Positions 52,566 to 61,391 of a stretch of DNA of 64,000 nucleotides are shown in pieces. The position numbers were made by a program, and so were the translations under genes. Origin of the DNA: CAVVEQ01 sp963802095 (GTDB taxonomy: Bacteria > Chloroflexota > Anaerolineae > Anaerolineales > Anaerolineaceae); NCBI GenBank assembly GCA_963802095.1, contig CAWDHI010000002.1:186001-250000 (forward strand), read 5' to 3'. Within the stretch, counting starts at the first letter, position 1; every line of letters starts with the position of its first letter. The notes under the pieces are model-generated. The model had not been told where the DNA came from. It saw only the letters and a list, made by a program, of their open reading frames with translations, and made no database searches.

Positions 52566-54147
52566 TGCTGCCTGTTCCTTCCTTCGCTATTTCGCTCATC
52601 GGTGTGCCCATCATCATCATTCCCAGCATTTCGATCAAGTCATCATCCTTTTTTCCACCACATACCTGCACTTCTCCCATGATTTTCCCTTCATAGATCA
52701 CATAGATGCGATCGCTAAGGGAGAGCAATTCCTCAAGCTCTTCCGAGATCAGGAGGACCGCAGCACCTGCCCCCCGCTGTGCCAGTAACAGGTGGTGAAC
52801 ACCTTCAATTGCTCCAACATCCAGCCCGCGGGTGGGTTGAACTGCAACCATGAAATCAGGGAGCCCTGAGATCTCGCGAGCCAGGATAACACGCTGCAAG
52901 TTGCCACCAGAAAGCAATCGAACCGGTGTGGTCACATTGGGAACAATAATGTCATATGCCTGTTTTAATTCAATAGCCAGCTTGGATGCGGCGTTCATAT
53001 CCAGCAGACCTGCTTTTGAAATCGGTGGCTGCCGGTATTTTTTCATGATTACATTATCAGTTACGCTGAGGTTCGGAGCGCTTCCTACATGGGTTCGATC
53101 CTCGGGAACATAGGCCAGACCGTGCTTTATTCCAAAGAGTGTGTCCCGGTTGCTGATCTGATCATTGCTCAGGTTCACCTCCCCCTGTTGGCACAACCGC
53201 AACCCGGTGATCACCTGGGAAAGCTCAGATTGGCCATTACCTGCAACCCCGGCGACCCCAACGATCTCACCCGCCCGAACATTTAATGACACTCCCCGAA
53301 GAGCTGGCAAACCTTTATCATTTTCGGCATACACATCCCGGACATCTAGCACAACTTCACCCGGTTTGCAGGGTTCCTTTTCGATTCTGAAGATCACTTC
53401 CCTGCCAACCATCAAACGAGCAAGTTCTTCGCGCGAGACACCTTTGGATGGAATTCCAGAAGCCGTACATACCCCGCGTCGCAGAACACTCAAACGGTCG
53501 GAAATCGCAGTAACCTCTTGAAGTTTGTGACTGATAAAGATGATCGATTTCCCGTGTGCGACCATTGACCGTAATGTTGCAAATAACCCTTCGATCTCCT
53601 GAGGTGCCAGAACAGCTGTAGGCTCATCCATGATTAACACGTTCACACCACGGTATAGCATCTTCAATAATTCCACCCGTTGCTGCTCCCCAACGGATAA
53701 CTGCCAGATCTTTGCTTTGGGATCCACCTTGAGCCCGAATTTATCCCCGATATCAGCTACTTTCTCATCATATTCGGACAATCGCATCAAAAACCTGGGG
53801 GCGTCCAATCCCAGGAGAACATTCTCGGTGACAGTTTGTGAAGGGACCAGCATAAAATGCTGATGTACCATGCCAATCCCTGCGTTGATCGCATCCCGTG
53901 GCGAAAGGAAATCCACGGGTTTCCCTTTTACTTTAATCATTCCTGCATCCTGCCGGTAAAGACCAGCCAGGATGTTCATGAGCGTACTTTTTCCCGCCCC
54001 GTTTTCCCCCAAGAGCGCGTGGATTTCTCCTTCTTTAATTTCAATATCCACGTGATCGTTAGCCAGAACTCCTGGAAATCGTTTAATAATCCCGCGCATT
54101 TCCACGGCAAGGATATCCGAATTAATATTATTCGTTTGAGGATCCAC
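52558..54147 (-). CDS. Nucleoside ABC transporter ATP-binding protein (YufO/NupO-like)
   Basis: About 529 residues, two fused ATPase domains. The first has GENGAGKSTLMNILAGL, the LSVGEQQRVELLKML signature and VLIMDEPTAVL; the second has GVAGNGQSELSQVI in place of a standard Walker A, RLLSGGNLQRVILAREI and a VAVQPTRGLDVGAI degenerate Walker B, as in the BMP-type nucleoside importers. I start at a GTG (54147) with GGAG seven bases upstream, which gives the DPQTNNIN N-terminus; the frame upstream to 54207 has no site. It follows the BMP gene after a hairpin. Confidence 0.88.
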   Translation of the reverse strand: MDPQTNNINSDILAVEMRGIIKRFPGVLANDHVDIEIKEGEIHALLGENGAGKSTLMNILAGLYRQDAGMIKVKGKPVDFLSPRDAINAGIGMVHQHFMLVPSQTVTENVLLGLDAPRFLMRLSEYDEKVADIGDKFGLKVDPKAKIWQLSVGEQQRVELLKMLYRGVNVLIMDEPTAVLAPQEIEGLFATLRSMVAHGKSIIFISHKLQEVTAISDRLSVLRRGVCTASGIPSKGVSREELARLMVGREVIFRIEKEPCKPGEVVLDVRDVYAENDKGLPALRGVSLNVRAGEIVGVAGVAGNGQSELSQVITGLRLCQQGEVNLSNDQISNRDTLFGIKHGLAYVPEDRTHVGSAPNLSVTDNVIMKKYRQPPISKAGLLDMNAASKLAIELKQAYDIIVPNVTTPVRLLSGGNLQRVILAREISGLPDFMVAVQPTRGLDVGAIEGVHHLLLAQRGAGAAVLLISEELEELLSLSDRIYVIYEGKIMGEVQVCGGKKDDDLIEMLGMMMMGTPMSEIAKEGTGSNG

Positions 54148-54193
54148 AGGGATTCTCCTGAACTTTGAGATGAGAGTGAACCACCAAAAAGTA

Positions 54194-54223
54194 AGGCTAG
54201 AACTCAATCGTGAGTTCTAGCCT
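54194..54223 (-). terminator. Attenuating hairpin between the binding-protein and ATPase genes
   Basis: A 13-pair perfect stem (AGGCTAGAACTCA) with a four-base loop lies 14 bases after the BMP stop (54238) and 46 bases before the ATPase start. On the minus strand it is followed by TTACTTTTTGG. Such partial terminators keep the binding protein more abundant than the membrane parts. Confidence 0.7.
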
Positions 54224-54237
54224 CAAATCAACCCGGT

Positions 54238-55518
54238 TTACTGCGGCAATTCAGCAGTGATCCCTTCCGCCCACCATTTCATACACTGGGGGATCGAGCA
54301 GGGTAGACCATATTCGGGGAATGCATCGAGGTCGACCTGTTGCAGGCTCTGACCCGCGGGCAGAACAACATTGCCCTGGTTATCATTGATTGGGCCGGTA
54401 AACACGTCAAACCGGTCAAATTCACCAGCATTCATCTTGGCGAGAGTATCTTTGACCATGGCAATTACTTCTGGATCAAGATCCTTCACACCAGGTTGCA
54501 TTTCCTCGCCTTCCATGAAGCCATATAAACCCAATGCGCCGGTATCAGAATCAAAATACTGCCAACCCGGTTTATAGGTCCCGGCAATGACCTGTTCGGC
54601 GATATCAGCATAGATGGGACCCCACACCCAATAGGGTGCGGTTAAACAGGCATCGACCTTGCAGGAGCCGTACCAGTCATAAGTTACGCCCCATTTGCCT
54701 TTTTCCTGGGCGACATCCGCTACGGCAGGGGTATCCGCGCCGGTGAAGACAACCTGGGCACCAGCATCGAATAGGGATGCGGCCGCGTCTTTTTCAATGA
54801 TCGGGTCATGCCAGGTATTGATCCAGCGGATATCCATCGTGCATTCCGGGCAGGTTTTCTTCATTCCAAGTGCTATTGCGTTACCCAGACGAATCTCTTC
54901 GGGGATCGGGAAGGTAGCCATGTAGCCAAGCTTGGGATTGCCATCGGCTTTGGCACGAGCGCCAGCGAGCATGCCAGCCAGGTACTTCATGTTTTCCATG
55001 GCGCCCATCAGGTTGCCAAAGTTGGTCTCATTGGATTTGATCCCGGTCAGGTGAATGAACATCGAATCCGGGAATTCCTCTGCGACGGCTTCCATCGGGT
55101 CCATATATCCAAAGGAGGTTCCGTAGATCAGATCAAAACCTTTGCGTGCCAGGCTGCGGAACACCTGTTCAGAATCGGCACCTTCGGGAACATTTTCAAT
55201 ATAAGCGATATTCACATTCTCGACATTTTCTTTGATGTATTCGAGACCTTCATAGTGAGCCTGTGACCAGCCGCCATCGTCATGCGGGCCGATCAAGACC
55301 ATGCCGACATTGAATTTACCTTCTTCGATTTCCGGGATCTGAAAGCCGCCTGATTCCTCTGCTGGTGCTGGGGCTTCCGTAGCCTCTGGGGCAGCCGGTT
55401 CGGCAGGTTCTTCCATCGGTGCTTCCGTTGCTGCAGGAGCAGCCGGCGCGCATGCTGCCAGAATCATCGAAAAGATTACCAGTACTCCTAAAACTGCAAA
55501 CAGTTTTTTCGAAACCAT
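54238..55518 (-). CDS. BMP-family nucleoside-binding lipoprotein
   Basis: 426 residues. The signal peptide MVSKKLFAVLGVLVIFSMILAAC ends in a lipobox (LAAC) with Cys at about residue 23; a Pro/Ala/Glu-rich linker follows, and then the BMP/PnrA-like periplasmic binding domain (FNVGMVLIGPHDDGGWSQAH, SFGYMDPMEAVAEEFPD, GQIYADIAEQV-like). It hands nucleosides or bases to the permeases encoded downstream. The ATG at 55518 has GGAGGAG nine bases upstream; a longer frame to 55569 would not leave a proper signal peptide. The region upstream to 55747 (about 230 bases) shows no other gene. Confidence 0.9.
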   Translation of the reverse strand: MVSKKLFAVLGVLVIFSMILAACAPAAPAATEAPMEEPAEPAAPEATEAPAPAEESGGFQIPEIEEGKFNVGMVLIGPHDDGGWSQAHYEGLEYIKENVENVNIAYIENVPEGADSEQVFRSLARKGFDLIYGTSFGYMDPMEAVAEEFPDSMFIHLTGIKSNETNFGNLMGAMENMKYLAGMLAGARAKADGNPKLGYMATFPIPEEIRLGNAIALGMKKTCPECTMDIRWINTWHDPIIEKDAAASLFDAGAQVVFTGADTPAVADVAQEKGKWGVTYDWYGSCKVDACLTAPYWVWGPIYADIAEQVIAGTYKPGWQYFDSDTGALGLYGFMEGEEMQPGVKDLDPEVIAMVKDTLAKMNAGEFDRFDVFTGPINDNQGNVVLPAGQSLQQVDLDAFPEYGLPCSIPQCMKWWAEGITAELPQ

Positions 55519-55747
55519 CTCACTCCTCCAATTTAATTTTTTTCTTGATCCAACGTCAGGAAGCTGCAAGACTACGGTTTGTGACTGGTTTTCACCTCCT
55601 TCCGATCATAAATACTATGGATGTAAATTGTCCTTCCCCAAATTCCGGAGGTTTAGAACAATTCCCGAGGTGATGCGATTACCTTATTATTTTACACTAA
55701 CAATAAACGAAAATCTTAGTAAACAATTAAGACTTTCCTTACATAAA

Positions 55748-55780
55748 ACCGCTCCTCCATTTTTCAAAAGGAGGAGCGGT
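55748..55780 (-). terminator. Terminator after carbamate kinase
   Basis: ACCGCTCCTCC and GGAGGAGCGGT form an eleven-pair stem with an 11-base loop 12 bases past the arcC stop on the minus strand, followed by TTTATGT. It separates the catabolic genes from the ABC-transporter operon. Confidence 0.85.
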
Positions 55781-55791
55781 CAAGATTCAAG

Positions 55792-56745
55792 TTACGGTAC
55801 GATCCAGGTTCCGGTTTCACCCTTCAGAGCGCGACCGATATTTTCCGGGTTGGTAATCAACCCCTGTTTCCCGCCGGCTTCCAGAAACCAAATGATCGCC
55901 TGGATTTTGGGTGCCATGGAACCCTTGGCGAAGTGCGTTCCCTCTGCCAGGTATTGCTTGGCTTCCGCCATCGTCATCTTGTCCAGCCATTTCTCATCTG
56001 GTTTGCCATAATTCAGGGCAACTTTCTCCACAGCTGTGGAGATCAGGAGTAGATCAGCGTTGATCTTTTGCGCCAGAAGGCTGCTGGCAAAATCCTTGTC
56101 GATCACTGCTGCGGTTCCAACCAGTTCGCCGTTTTCGCCTTCAAGAACGGGAATACCGCCACCACCGACAGTGATGACCACCGCACCAAAATCAATAAGC
56201 GCTTTTACACTATCCAGTTCGACCACTTCTTCCGGCAAGGGAGAAGCCACCACGCGGCGCCAACCACGACCGGCATCTTCCACCACCGTCCAGCCAAGGT
56301 CTTTCTCGCGTTGCTTTGCTTCGGTTTCTTCCATAAAGCCGCCGATCGGTTTGGAAGGATTCTGGAAAGCCTTGTCATTCTTATTGACTTTCACTTGGGT
56401 GACCACCGTGCAAACCGGTTTCTTGATCCCACGTTTTTTGAATTCATTTTGCAGATTCTGCTGGAGGGAGTAACCGATCGCACCCTGGGAATCTGCACCG
56501 CAAACATCCAAGGGCACCTCGTGCATCCCTTCTACCTTGTGCGCCAATTCTGAACGGCGCAGGATGAAACCCACCTGGGGTCCATTACCATGACCGATAG
56601 CTACATCCCAACCAGCTTCGATCATATCTGCGATATGGTGGGTGGATTCCTTAGCTGCCAGATACTGGTCTTCAACGCTCTGGTGCTTGTTATCCTTGAT
56701 CAGCGAGTTCCCGCCGATAGCTACAACTGCAACTTTCTTGGTCAT
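55792..56745 (-). CDS. arcC: Carbamate kinase
   Basis: 317 residues of the amino-acid-kinase fold, typical size. Motifs: AIGGNSLIKDNKHQSVEDQ at the start, GHGNGPQVGFILRR, SQGAIGYSLQQ, ITVGGGGIPVL and the IDKDFASSLLAQKINADLLLIST nucleotide-binding end. It transfers phosphate from carbamoyl phosphate to ADP, releasing ammonia and CO2 and conserving ATP. In the purine cluster it would act on carbamoyl phosphate freed by the carbamoyltransferases encoded immediately upstream. The YgeW-like gene precedes it by 23 bases. Confidence 0.94.
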   Translation of the reverse strand: MTKKVAVVAIGGNSLIKDNKHQSVEDQYLAAKESTHHIADMIEAGWDVAIGHGNGPQVGFILRRSELAHKVEGMHEVPLDVCGADSQGAIGYSLQQNLQNEFKKRGIKKPVCTVVTQVKVNKNDKAFQNPSKPIGGFMEETEAKQREKDLGWTVVEDAGRGWRRVVASPLPEEVVELDSVKALIDFGAVVITVGGGGIPVLEGENGELVGTAAVIDKDFASSLLAQKINADLLLISTAVEKVALNYGKPDEKWLDKMTMAEAKQYLAEGTHFAKGSMAPKIQAIIWFLEAGGKQGLITNPENIGRALKGETGTWIVP

Positions 56746-56768
56746 TCTGTATATTCTCCTTTTTTCTT

Positions 56769-57749
56769 TTATCCCATGGTCAAAGCCATCACCGCTTTTT
56801 GAGCATGCAGGCGGTTTTCGGCTTCATCATAAACCACGGATTGCGGACCGTCCATCACAGCATCGGTCACTTCGATATTCCTATCAGCTGGTAACGGATG
56901 CATATAGATGGCATCCTTCTTGGCCAGCTTCATTCGGCGCTCGTCGGTGATCCAGCTTGAGTATTTCTTGATGATCTCAGCGCCGTCTTTTTCATCCGGC
57001 GTGTGAACCATTGCGCCCCAGGATTTGGCGTAAATGATATCAGCGTCTTTAAAGGCCTTATCCATATCATCCACAACTTCAAAGCCAACCCCGGCTTTCT
57101 TGGCTTCCGCTTCGGCCTGTTCCATGATCCCAGGCATCAGCTTGAACTCAGGCGGGTGAGCCAGGACAACATCCATACCAAACCTCGGCATTTGCAGAAT
57201 CAGGCTCTGAGGAACCGACATGGGTTTCTGGTAGGAAGCGGCATAAGCCCAGGAAACGACCATTTTCTTACGGCGCAGGTCGCGGCCTTTCTTTTCCATG
57301 ATCGTCATCAGATCCGCCAGGCATTGGAAGGGATGGTAGATATCGCATTGCATATTGAGCACGGGAACGCGGGAGTGTTTAGCCACCTCGTTGAGATAAC
57401 CATTTCCTTCGCCCCAGGTGACGTGCCGGATGGCAATGCCATCGAAATAGCGTCCAAAGATCTGACCGATTTCTTTCGGGGTGTCTCCGTGAGAGATCTG
57501 GGTCGTCTTGGAATCAATGAAAGCTCCATGACCCCCCAGCTGCGCGATGCCAGCTTCGAATGAACCGCGGGTGCGGGTGCTGCTGAAGAAGAACAACATC
57601 GCCAGCACTTTATCCCGTAGGTACGCATGTGGTTCATTCAATGCGCGTTTTCTTTTCAGATCAAAAGCCACATCCAGAACGGTTTCAACTTCTTCTTTGC
57701 TGAAATCGAGATCGCCGATCAAATCGCGGCCGTGTAAGTAGGTTTGCAT
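56769..57749 (-). CDS. ygeW: Knotted carbamoyltransferase, YgeW-like
   Basis: 326 residues. The carbamoyl-phosphate site SSTRTRGSFE and the HPFQCLAD (usually HPTQ), and the late MHPLPADRN motif mark the aspartate/ornithine transcarbamylase family. Unlike these, the C-terminal region (SWAYAASYQKPMSVPQSLI, FGMDVVLAHPPEFKLMPG, DADIIYAKSWGAM) matches YgeW, a carbamoyltransferase with a knotted fold found in purine-degrading clusters. It probably transfers the carbamoyl group of a ureido compound to phosphate. The second paralogue is 65 bases upstream. Confidence 0.9.
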   Translation of the reverse strand: MQTYLHGRDLIGDLDFSKEEVETVLDVAFDLKRKRALNEPHAYLRDKVLAMLFFFSSTRTRGSFEAGIAQLGGHGAFIDSKTTQISHGDTPKEIGQIFGRYFDGIAIRHVTWGEGNGYLNEVAKHSRVPVLNMQCDIYHPFQCLADLMTIMEKKGRDLRRKKMVVSWAYAASYQKPMSVPQSLILQMPRFGMDVVLAHPPEFKLMPGIMEQAEAEAKKAGVGFEVVDDMDKAFKDADIIYAKSWGAMVHTPDEKDGAEIIKKYSSWITDERRMKLAKKDAIYMHPLPADRNIEVTDAVMDGPQSVVYDEAENRLHAQKAVMALTMG

Positions 57750-57813
57750 TTTTCCTCCTTGGTTTCAAGATTAGCCTCCAGATGGTGTTGCCCTCCGGAA
57801 GCCAGCTAAAAGA

Positions 57814-58764
57814 TTATTCTGTCGCGCCAAGGACCAGCCCGAGCAGCGCCATGCGCATCACAACCCCGTTGAAGGCTTCCTGCCAGTAGCGGGACCAGCG
57901 GGTGATATCCACATCGGGAGGGATTTCATCCATGCGCGGCAGGGAGTGCAGCAGGATCGCATCCGATTTCGCCTTGGTAGAAAGCAGCTCGCGGGTGATC
58001 TTGTAGTTGGCGGGGGTCATACCATGATCACCGGCTTCCTGGCGGGATTTGGTGTAATCCGGTTGGACAACCGGTTCGACCAGAATGACATCCGCATCTG
58101 CGATGGCCTGTTCCACATGCTCGGCTTCTGTGAAATCCACGCTGTAGGATTTCAGCTCGGCCTTGAATTCATCTGTAAGGCTCATTTCGGGTGGCGCCAC
58201 AAAGGTGATCGGGCAATCAAACTGCGAAAGCGCATACCCCAGGGAATGCATCGTACGCATGCGCATATCGCCCACAGCCAGCCATTTCAAACCATCGATC
58301 GTGCCGCGTTCCGTCAGAACCGTGTAAAGATCGGTAAGGATCTGGGTGGGGTGTTCGCCCCAGCCATCACCACCGTTGATGATCGGAACGGAAGCCCATT
58401 TGGCGGCTTCGTGGGGGGCACCTTGCTGGAAGTGGCGCATCACGATCACATCGCCGTAGAACTCGAGCATTTTCACGGTATCTTTGATGCTTTCCTGGTA
58501 CCAGTCGCCGGCGCGGGTCATTTTTGCATCGGAAAACCCGGTCACATGACCACCCAGGCGGTGCATGGCGGCTTCGTGAGCCAACCGGGTGCGGGTGGAT
58601 GGCTGGTAGAAAGCGGTCACCATGGTCTTCTCAGCGAGAAGATCACTGTTGCGGCGGGATTTGGCAATGGGAGCCATTTCATCCGCCACTTCGAACACAT
58701 GGAAGAATTCCTGGCGTTCGAATTCCTTGAGAGACAAAATATCACGACCTAAAAAACTGCGCAT
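57814..58764 (-). CDS. Aspartate carbamoyltransferase-like protein (second paralogue)
   Basis: 316 residues from the ATG at 58764 with a GGAG site eight bases upstream (the longer frame to 58809 is not preferred). YQPSTRTRLAHEAAMH, the HPTQILTDLYT and LLHSLPRMDEIPPD match aspartate-type catalytic chains. There is no regulatory subunit or pyrBI partner and it sits with YgeW and carbamate kinase, so a role in catabolic carbamoyl transfer rather than pyrimidine synthesis is probable. Alternatively it supplies real pyrimidine synthesis, which cannot be excluded from sequence alone. Confidence 0.82.
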   Translation of the reverse strand: MRSFLGRDILSLKEFERQEFFHVFEVADEMAPIAKSRRNSDLLAEKTMVTAFYQPSTRTRLAHEAAMHRLGGHVTGFSDAKMTRAGDWYQESIKDTVKMLEFYGDVIVMRHFQQGAPHEAAKWASVPIINGGDGWGEHPTQILTDLYTVLTERGTIDGLKWLAVGDMRMRTMHSLGYALSQFDCPITFVAPPEMSLTDEFKAELKSYSVDFTEAEHVEQAIADADVILVEPVVQPDYTKSRQEAGDHGMTPANYKITRELLSTKAKSDAILLHSLPRMDEIPPDVDITRWSRYWQEAFNGVVMRMALLGLVLGATE

Positions 58765-58825
58765 TTCAGACTCCTTTTTAATTTGAATGATTTTACGAAA
58801 TTTCGACAAACAACACGATCTCTTT

Positions 58826-59575
58826 CTATTTCACTCCCTTCACCCGCCGCACCACGTGAAAGCGGAAATAGCCCGGAAGGAAAAAGCTGCTGGAATGATC
58901 CACCAGTTCTCCACCTGCGGAATATAACTTGGCAACGAATTTCAAAAGTACATCCCCGCGTTGGATCTGCAACGCGCGGGCGATATCGGAAGGTGCGGCA
59001 ACCGCCTGGATCTCCGTCTTGGAATGGTCCAGTTGTGGGGTTCCACGTTTAAGCAGCCAATCCAGGACAGAACCGGTGAACCCTTCCTTCAAACCATTTG
59101 CTGGAAGGATCTCCACTGGCAGCAAGTCAACCAGGTACGCCACCGGGCGCTCTTCCGCATTGATTACCCTAGTTAATCGTACGAGCAGAGTTCTAACAGA
59201 TTTGGAGAACATTTTGGCCTGTTCAACATCGGCTTCCAGGTATTCGATATTGAGCATCCCCATGGAAACCTGCAAACCCATTCTTGCGGCAATGCTTTCA
59301 ATGCTTTCCAGTATTTCCACGCCGGTCTCAATGATCTGCTGATTGCGGACAACAAAAGTACCGACCCCCTGGCGGCGACGGATCAATCCCTGCTCTTCAA
59401 ACGCCCGCATAGCTTCGCGCAAAGTTGCGCGGGAAACACCAAGTTGCCGGGCCAGTTCCGGCTCGGAGGGTAGCTTGCCACCAGGCTGGACCTTCCCGAT
59501 CACGGTGGCAAGGTCACCCTGCAAGCGTTTGAATGGTTGCTCTTTTTTCGTATTCGGATTCTTTGCAATAGGCAT
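58826..59575 (-). CDS. GntR-family (UTRA) regulator of the purine cluster
   Basis: 249 residues. Winged helix about 12-78 with PSEPELARQLGVSRATLREAMRAFEEQGLI and RRRQGVGTFV; C-terminal UTRA effector domain (EIQAVAAPSDIARALQIQRGDVLLK). It lies between the adenine deaminase gene and the carbamoyltransferases, on the same strand, and so probably regulates this cluster in response to a purine or its breakdown product. It differs clearly from the GntR protein at 23115 in the effector domain. Confidence 0.88.
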   Translation of the reverse strand: MPIAKNPNTKKEQPFKRLQGDLATVIGKVQPGGKLPSEPELARQLGVSRATLREAMRAFEEQGLIRRRQGVGTFVVRNQQIIETGVEILESIESIAARMGLQVSMGMLNIEYLEADVEQAKMFSKSVRTLLVRLTRVINAEERPVAYLVDLLPVEILPANGLKEGFTGSVLDWLLKRGTPQLDHSKTEIQAVAAPSDIARALQIQRGDVLLKFVAKLYSAGGELVDHSSSFFLPGYFRFHVVRRVKGVK

Positions 59576-59590
59576 GATTCAAAAAAGTCC

Positions 59591-61388
59591 TTATTCAATC
59601 GCTGGAGTAAACGAGAACCTTGTTACATCCACTAAACCCAGGTCGGAGATACGCAGCTCTGGGATGACAACAAGCGCAAGCAGGCTGAGCTGCATGTTCG
59701 GGCTTTCCAGGTTGCATCCGCAAGCCCGAAATCCTTCCAACACACCAGCAGCTTTCAGGGAAACTTCTTCCGCAGGTTGATTCGACATCAGTCCTGCAAT
59801 GGGCAGCTCCACCTTGCCGATCACTTTGCCATCCCGGATGACAACCTGGCCACCACCACACTCCGCAAGGATGTTGGCAGCCAAAGCCATATTCTGTTCG
59901 TCGGTACCAACTACGATCATATGGTGACTATCGTGCGCCACAGTGGAAGCAACTGCGCATTTACCATTGAAGCCAAAGCCCTGAACCAGGGCAGTCTGCA
60001 CCCGGCCTGTGGATTTGTGACGCTCTACCAGGGCGATCTTTGCCAGGTCCCGGTCGGGGTCAGCCGGGATCTCATCACCAACGGCAGTCACCATGATCTT
60101 CAAATGGCGGGTTGGTGCCTGGTTTTCGATCACCCCGATCACATTGGCAGTAAGATGATCCGGGTCTGCACCTTCCGGCAGTGATAGTCTGAAATCCTGC
60201 GCTTTGAGCGGTCTTGGCAGATTCACTGACCCGCACGCCCAATCAGGATAATCATATAGCGGCATATCAACGGAGATCTTCCCGTTTTTCGCGATCAATT
60301 CCCCGCGGCAAAAGACCATCCCAGCGTGAAAATCCTCAAGGTCCTGAACCAACAGAATATCCGCGTACCTTCCAGGCGCGATCATACCCATGTTGCGGCT
60401 AAGCCCGAAGTATTCAGCGGTATTGATGGTCGCCATTTGCAATGCGGTGATCGGTGCGAATGCCAACAGAAATGGCATGCCTGATGACCCGGTCCATGTG
60501 GCCTTCTTGCACCAGTGTTTGGGAATGGGAGTCATCTGTGCAAAGTAAAAAGCGGCTCGAATTCAACTTCAGTTCCGTCACTGCTGCAGCTTGTGCCTGC
60601 ACGTCCTTCCAACCCGATCCGAAACGCAGCATCACCCGCATCCCCTGTCGTGCCCGTTCAATAGCATCCTCCAAACGGGTACCTTCATGATCATCCTGGG
60701 GTCCGCCGGCGACATACCCATGAAATGGTAGGCCAAGGTCAGTTGATGCGTAGTGCCCACCAATAACCTTATTCGCCTGGCGGGTGATGGCCATTTCGGC
60801 ATGCATCTTATCGTCACCGCTGAAAACTCCTGGGAAGTTCATCACTTCACCCAGCCCGATGATCCCCGGCCAGGTCATTGCCTCTGCCACCTCGGTAGGT
60901 CCCAGAGTCTCTCCCGGGGTTTCAAGTCCGGGTGCCGAAGGCACGCAGGAAGGCATCTGCACAAATACCTGGATCGGTTGGTTTTGGGCTTCGTCCACCA
61001 TCAGGCGCACACCCCGCAATCCTAAGACATTTGCGATCTCGTGCGGGTCAATGAACATACCTGTTGTACCGTGAGGGATCACCGCGCGCACGAATTCGGT
61101 CACCGTCAGCATCCCCGATTCCACATGCATGTGGGCATCCAGCAGCCCGGGAACGAGGTATTGATCAGCAGCTTCGATCACACGTGTATTTTTTCCGATG
61201 GTATGGCTGGCATCCGAACCAACATAGGCGATGCGGTGCCCGAGGATGGCAATATCGGTGTGAGCAAGGATCTCACCAGATTGGACGCAAACCCATCGGC
61301 CGTCGCGGATGACGATATCAGCCGGGGTGCGCCCCATCGCACAGGCCACCAGCGCGCGGGTATCCTTATAACCAAATCCATAACTCAT
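59591..61388 (-). pseudogene. ade: Adenine deaminase gene interrupted by one surplus base
   Basis: The start at 61388 (GGAGG upstream) opens frame 1 to 60414 with GLLDAHMHVESGMLT, HEIANVLG, GHYASTDLGLPFHG and DDSHSQTLVQEGHMDRVIRHAI. The rest, from APITALQMATINTAEYFGL through CAVASTVAHDSHHMIVVG and the C-terminus, continues in another frame to 59591. One base near 60458 accounts for the shift; without it the junction reads SVGIAPITALQ and the enzyme is about 598 residues, normal length. It deaminates adenine to hypoxanthine with manganese or iron at the active site. It lies 3 bases past the deaminase gene at 61392. Sequence error is a strong alternative to decay. Confidence 0.88.
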
Positions 61389-61391
61389 GGT

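Noticed and set aside
59591..60535. An independent deaminase-like gene beside adenine deaminase.
   Set aside because: It is the second half of the same enzyme; the first 26 residues of the longer frame do not match the family and the halves join after removal of one base.
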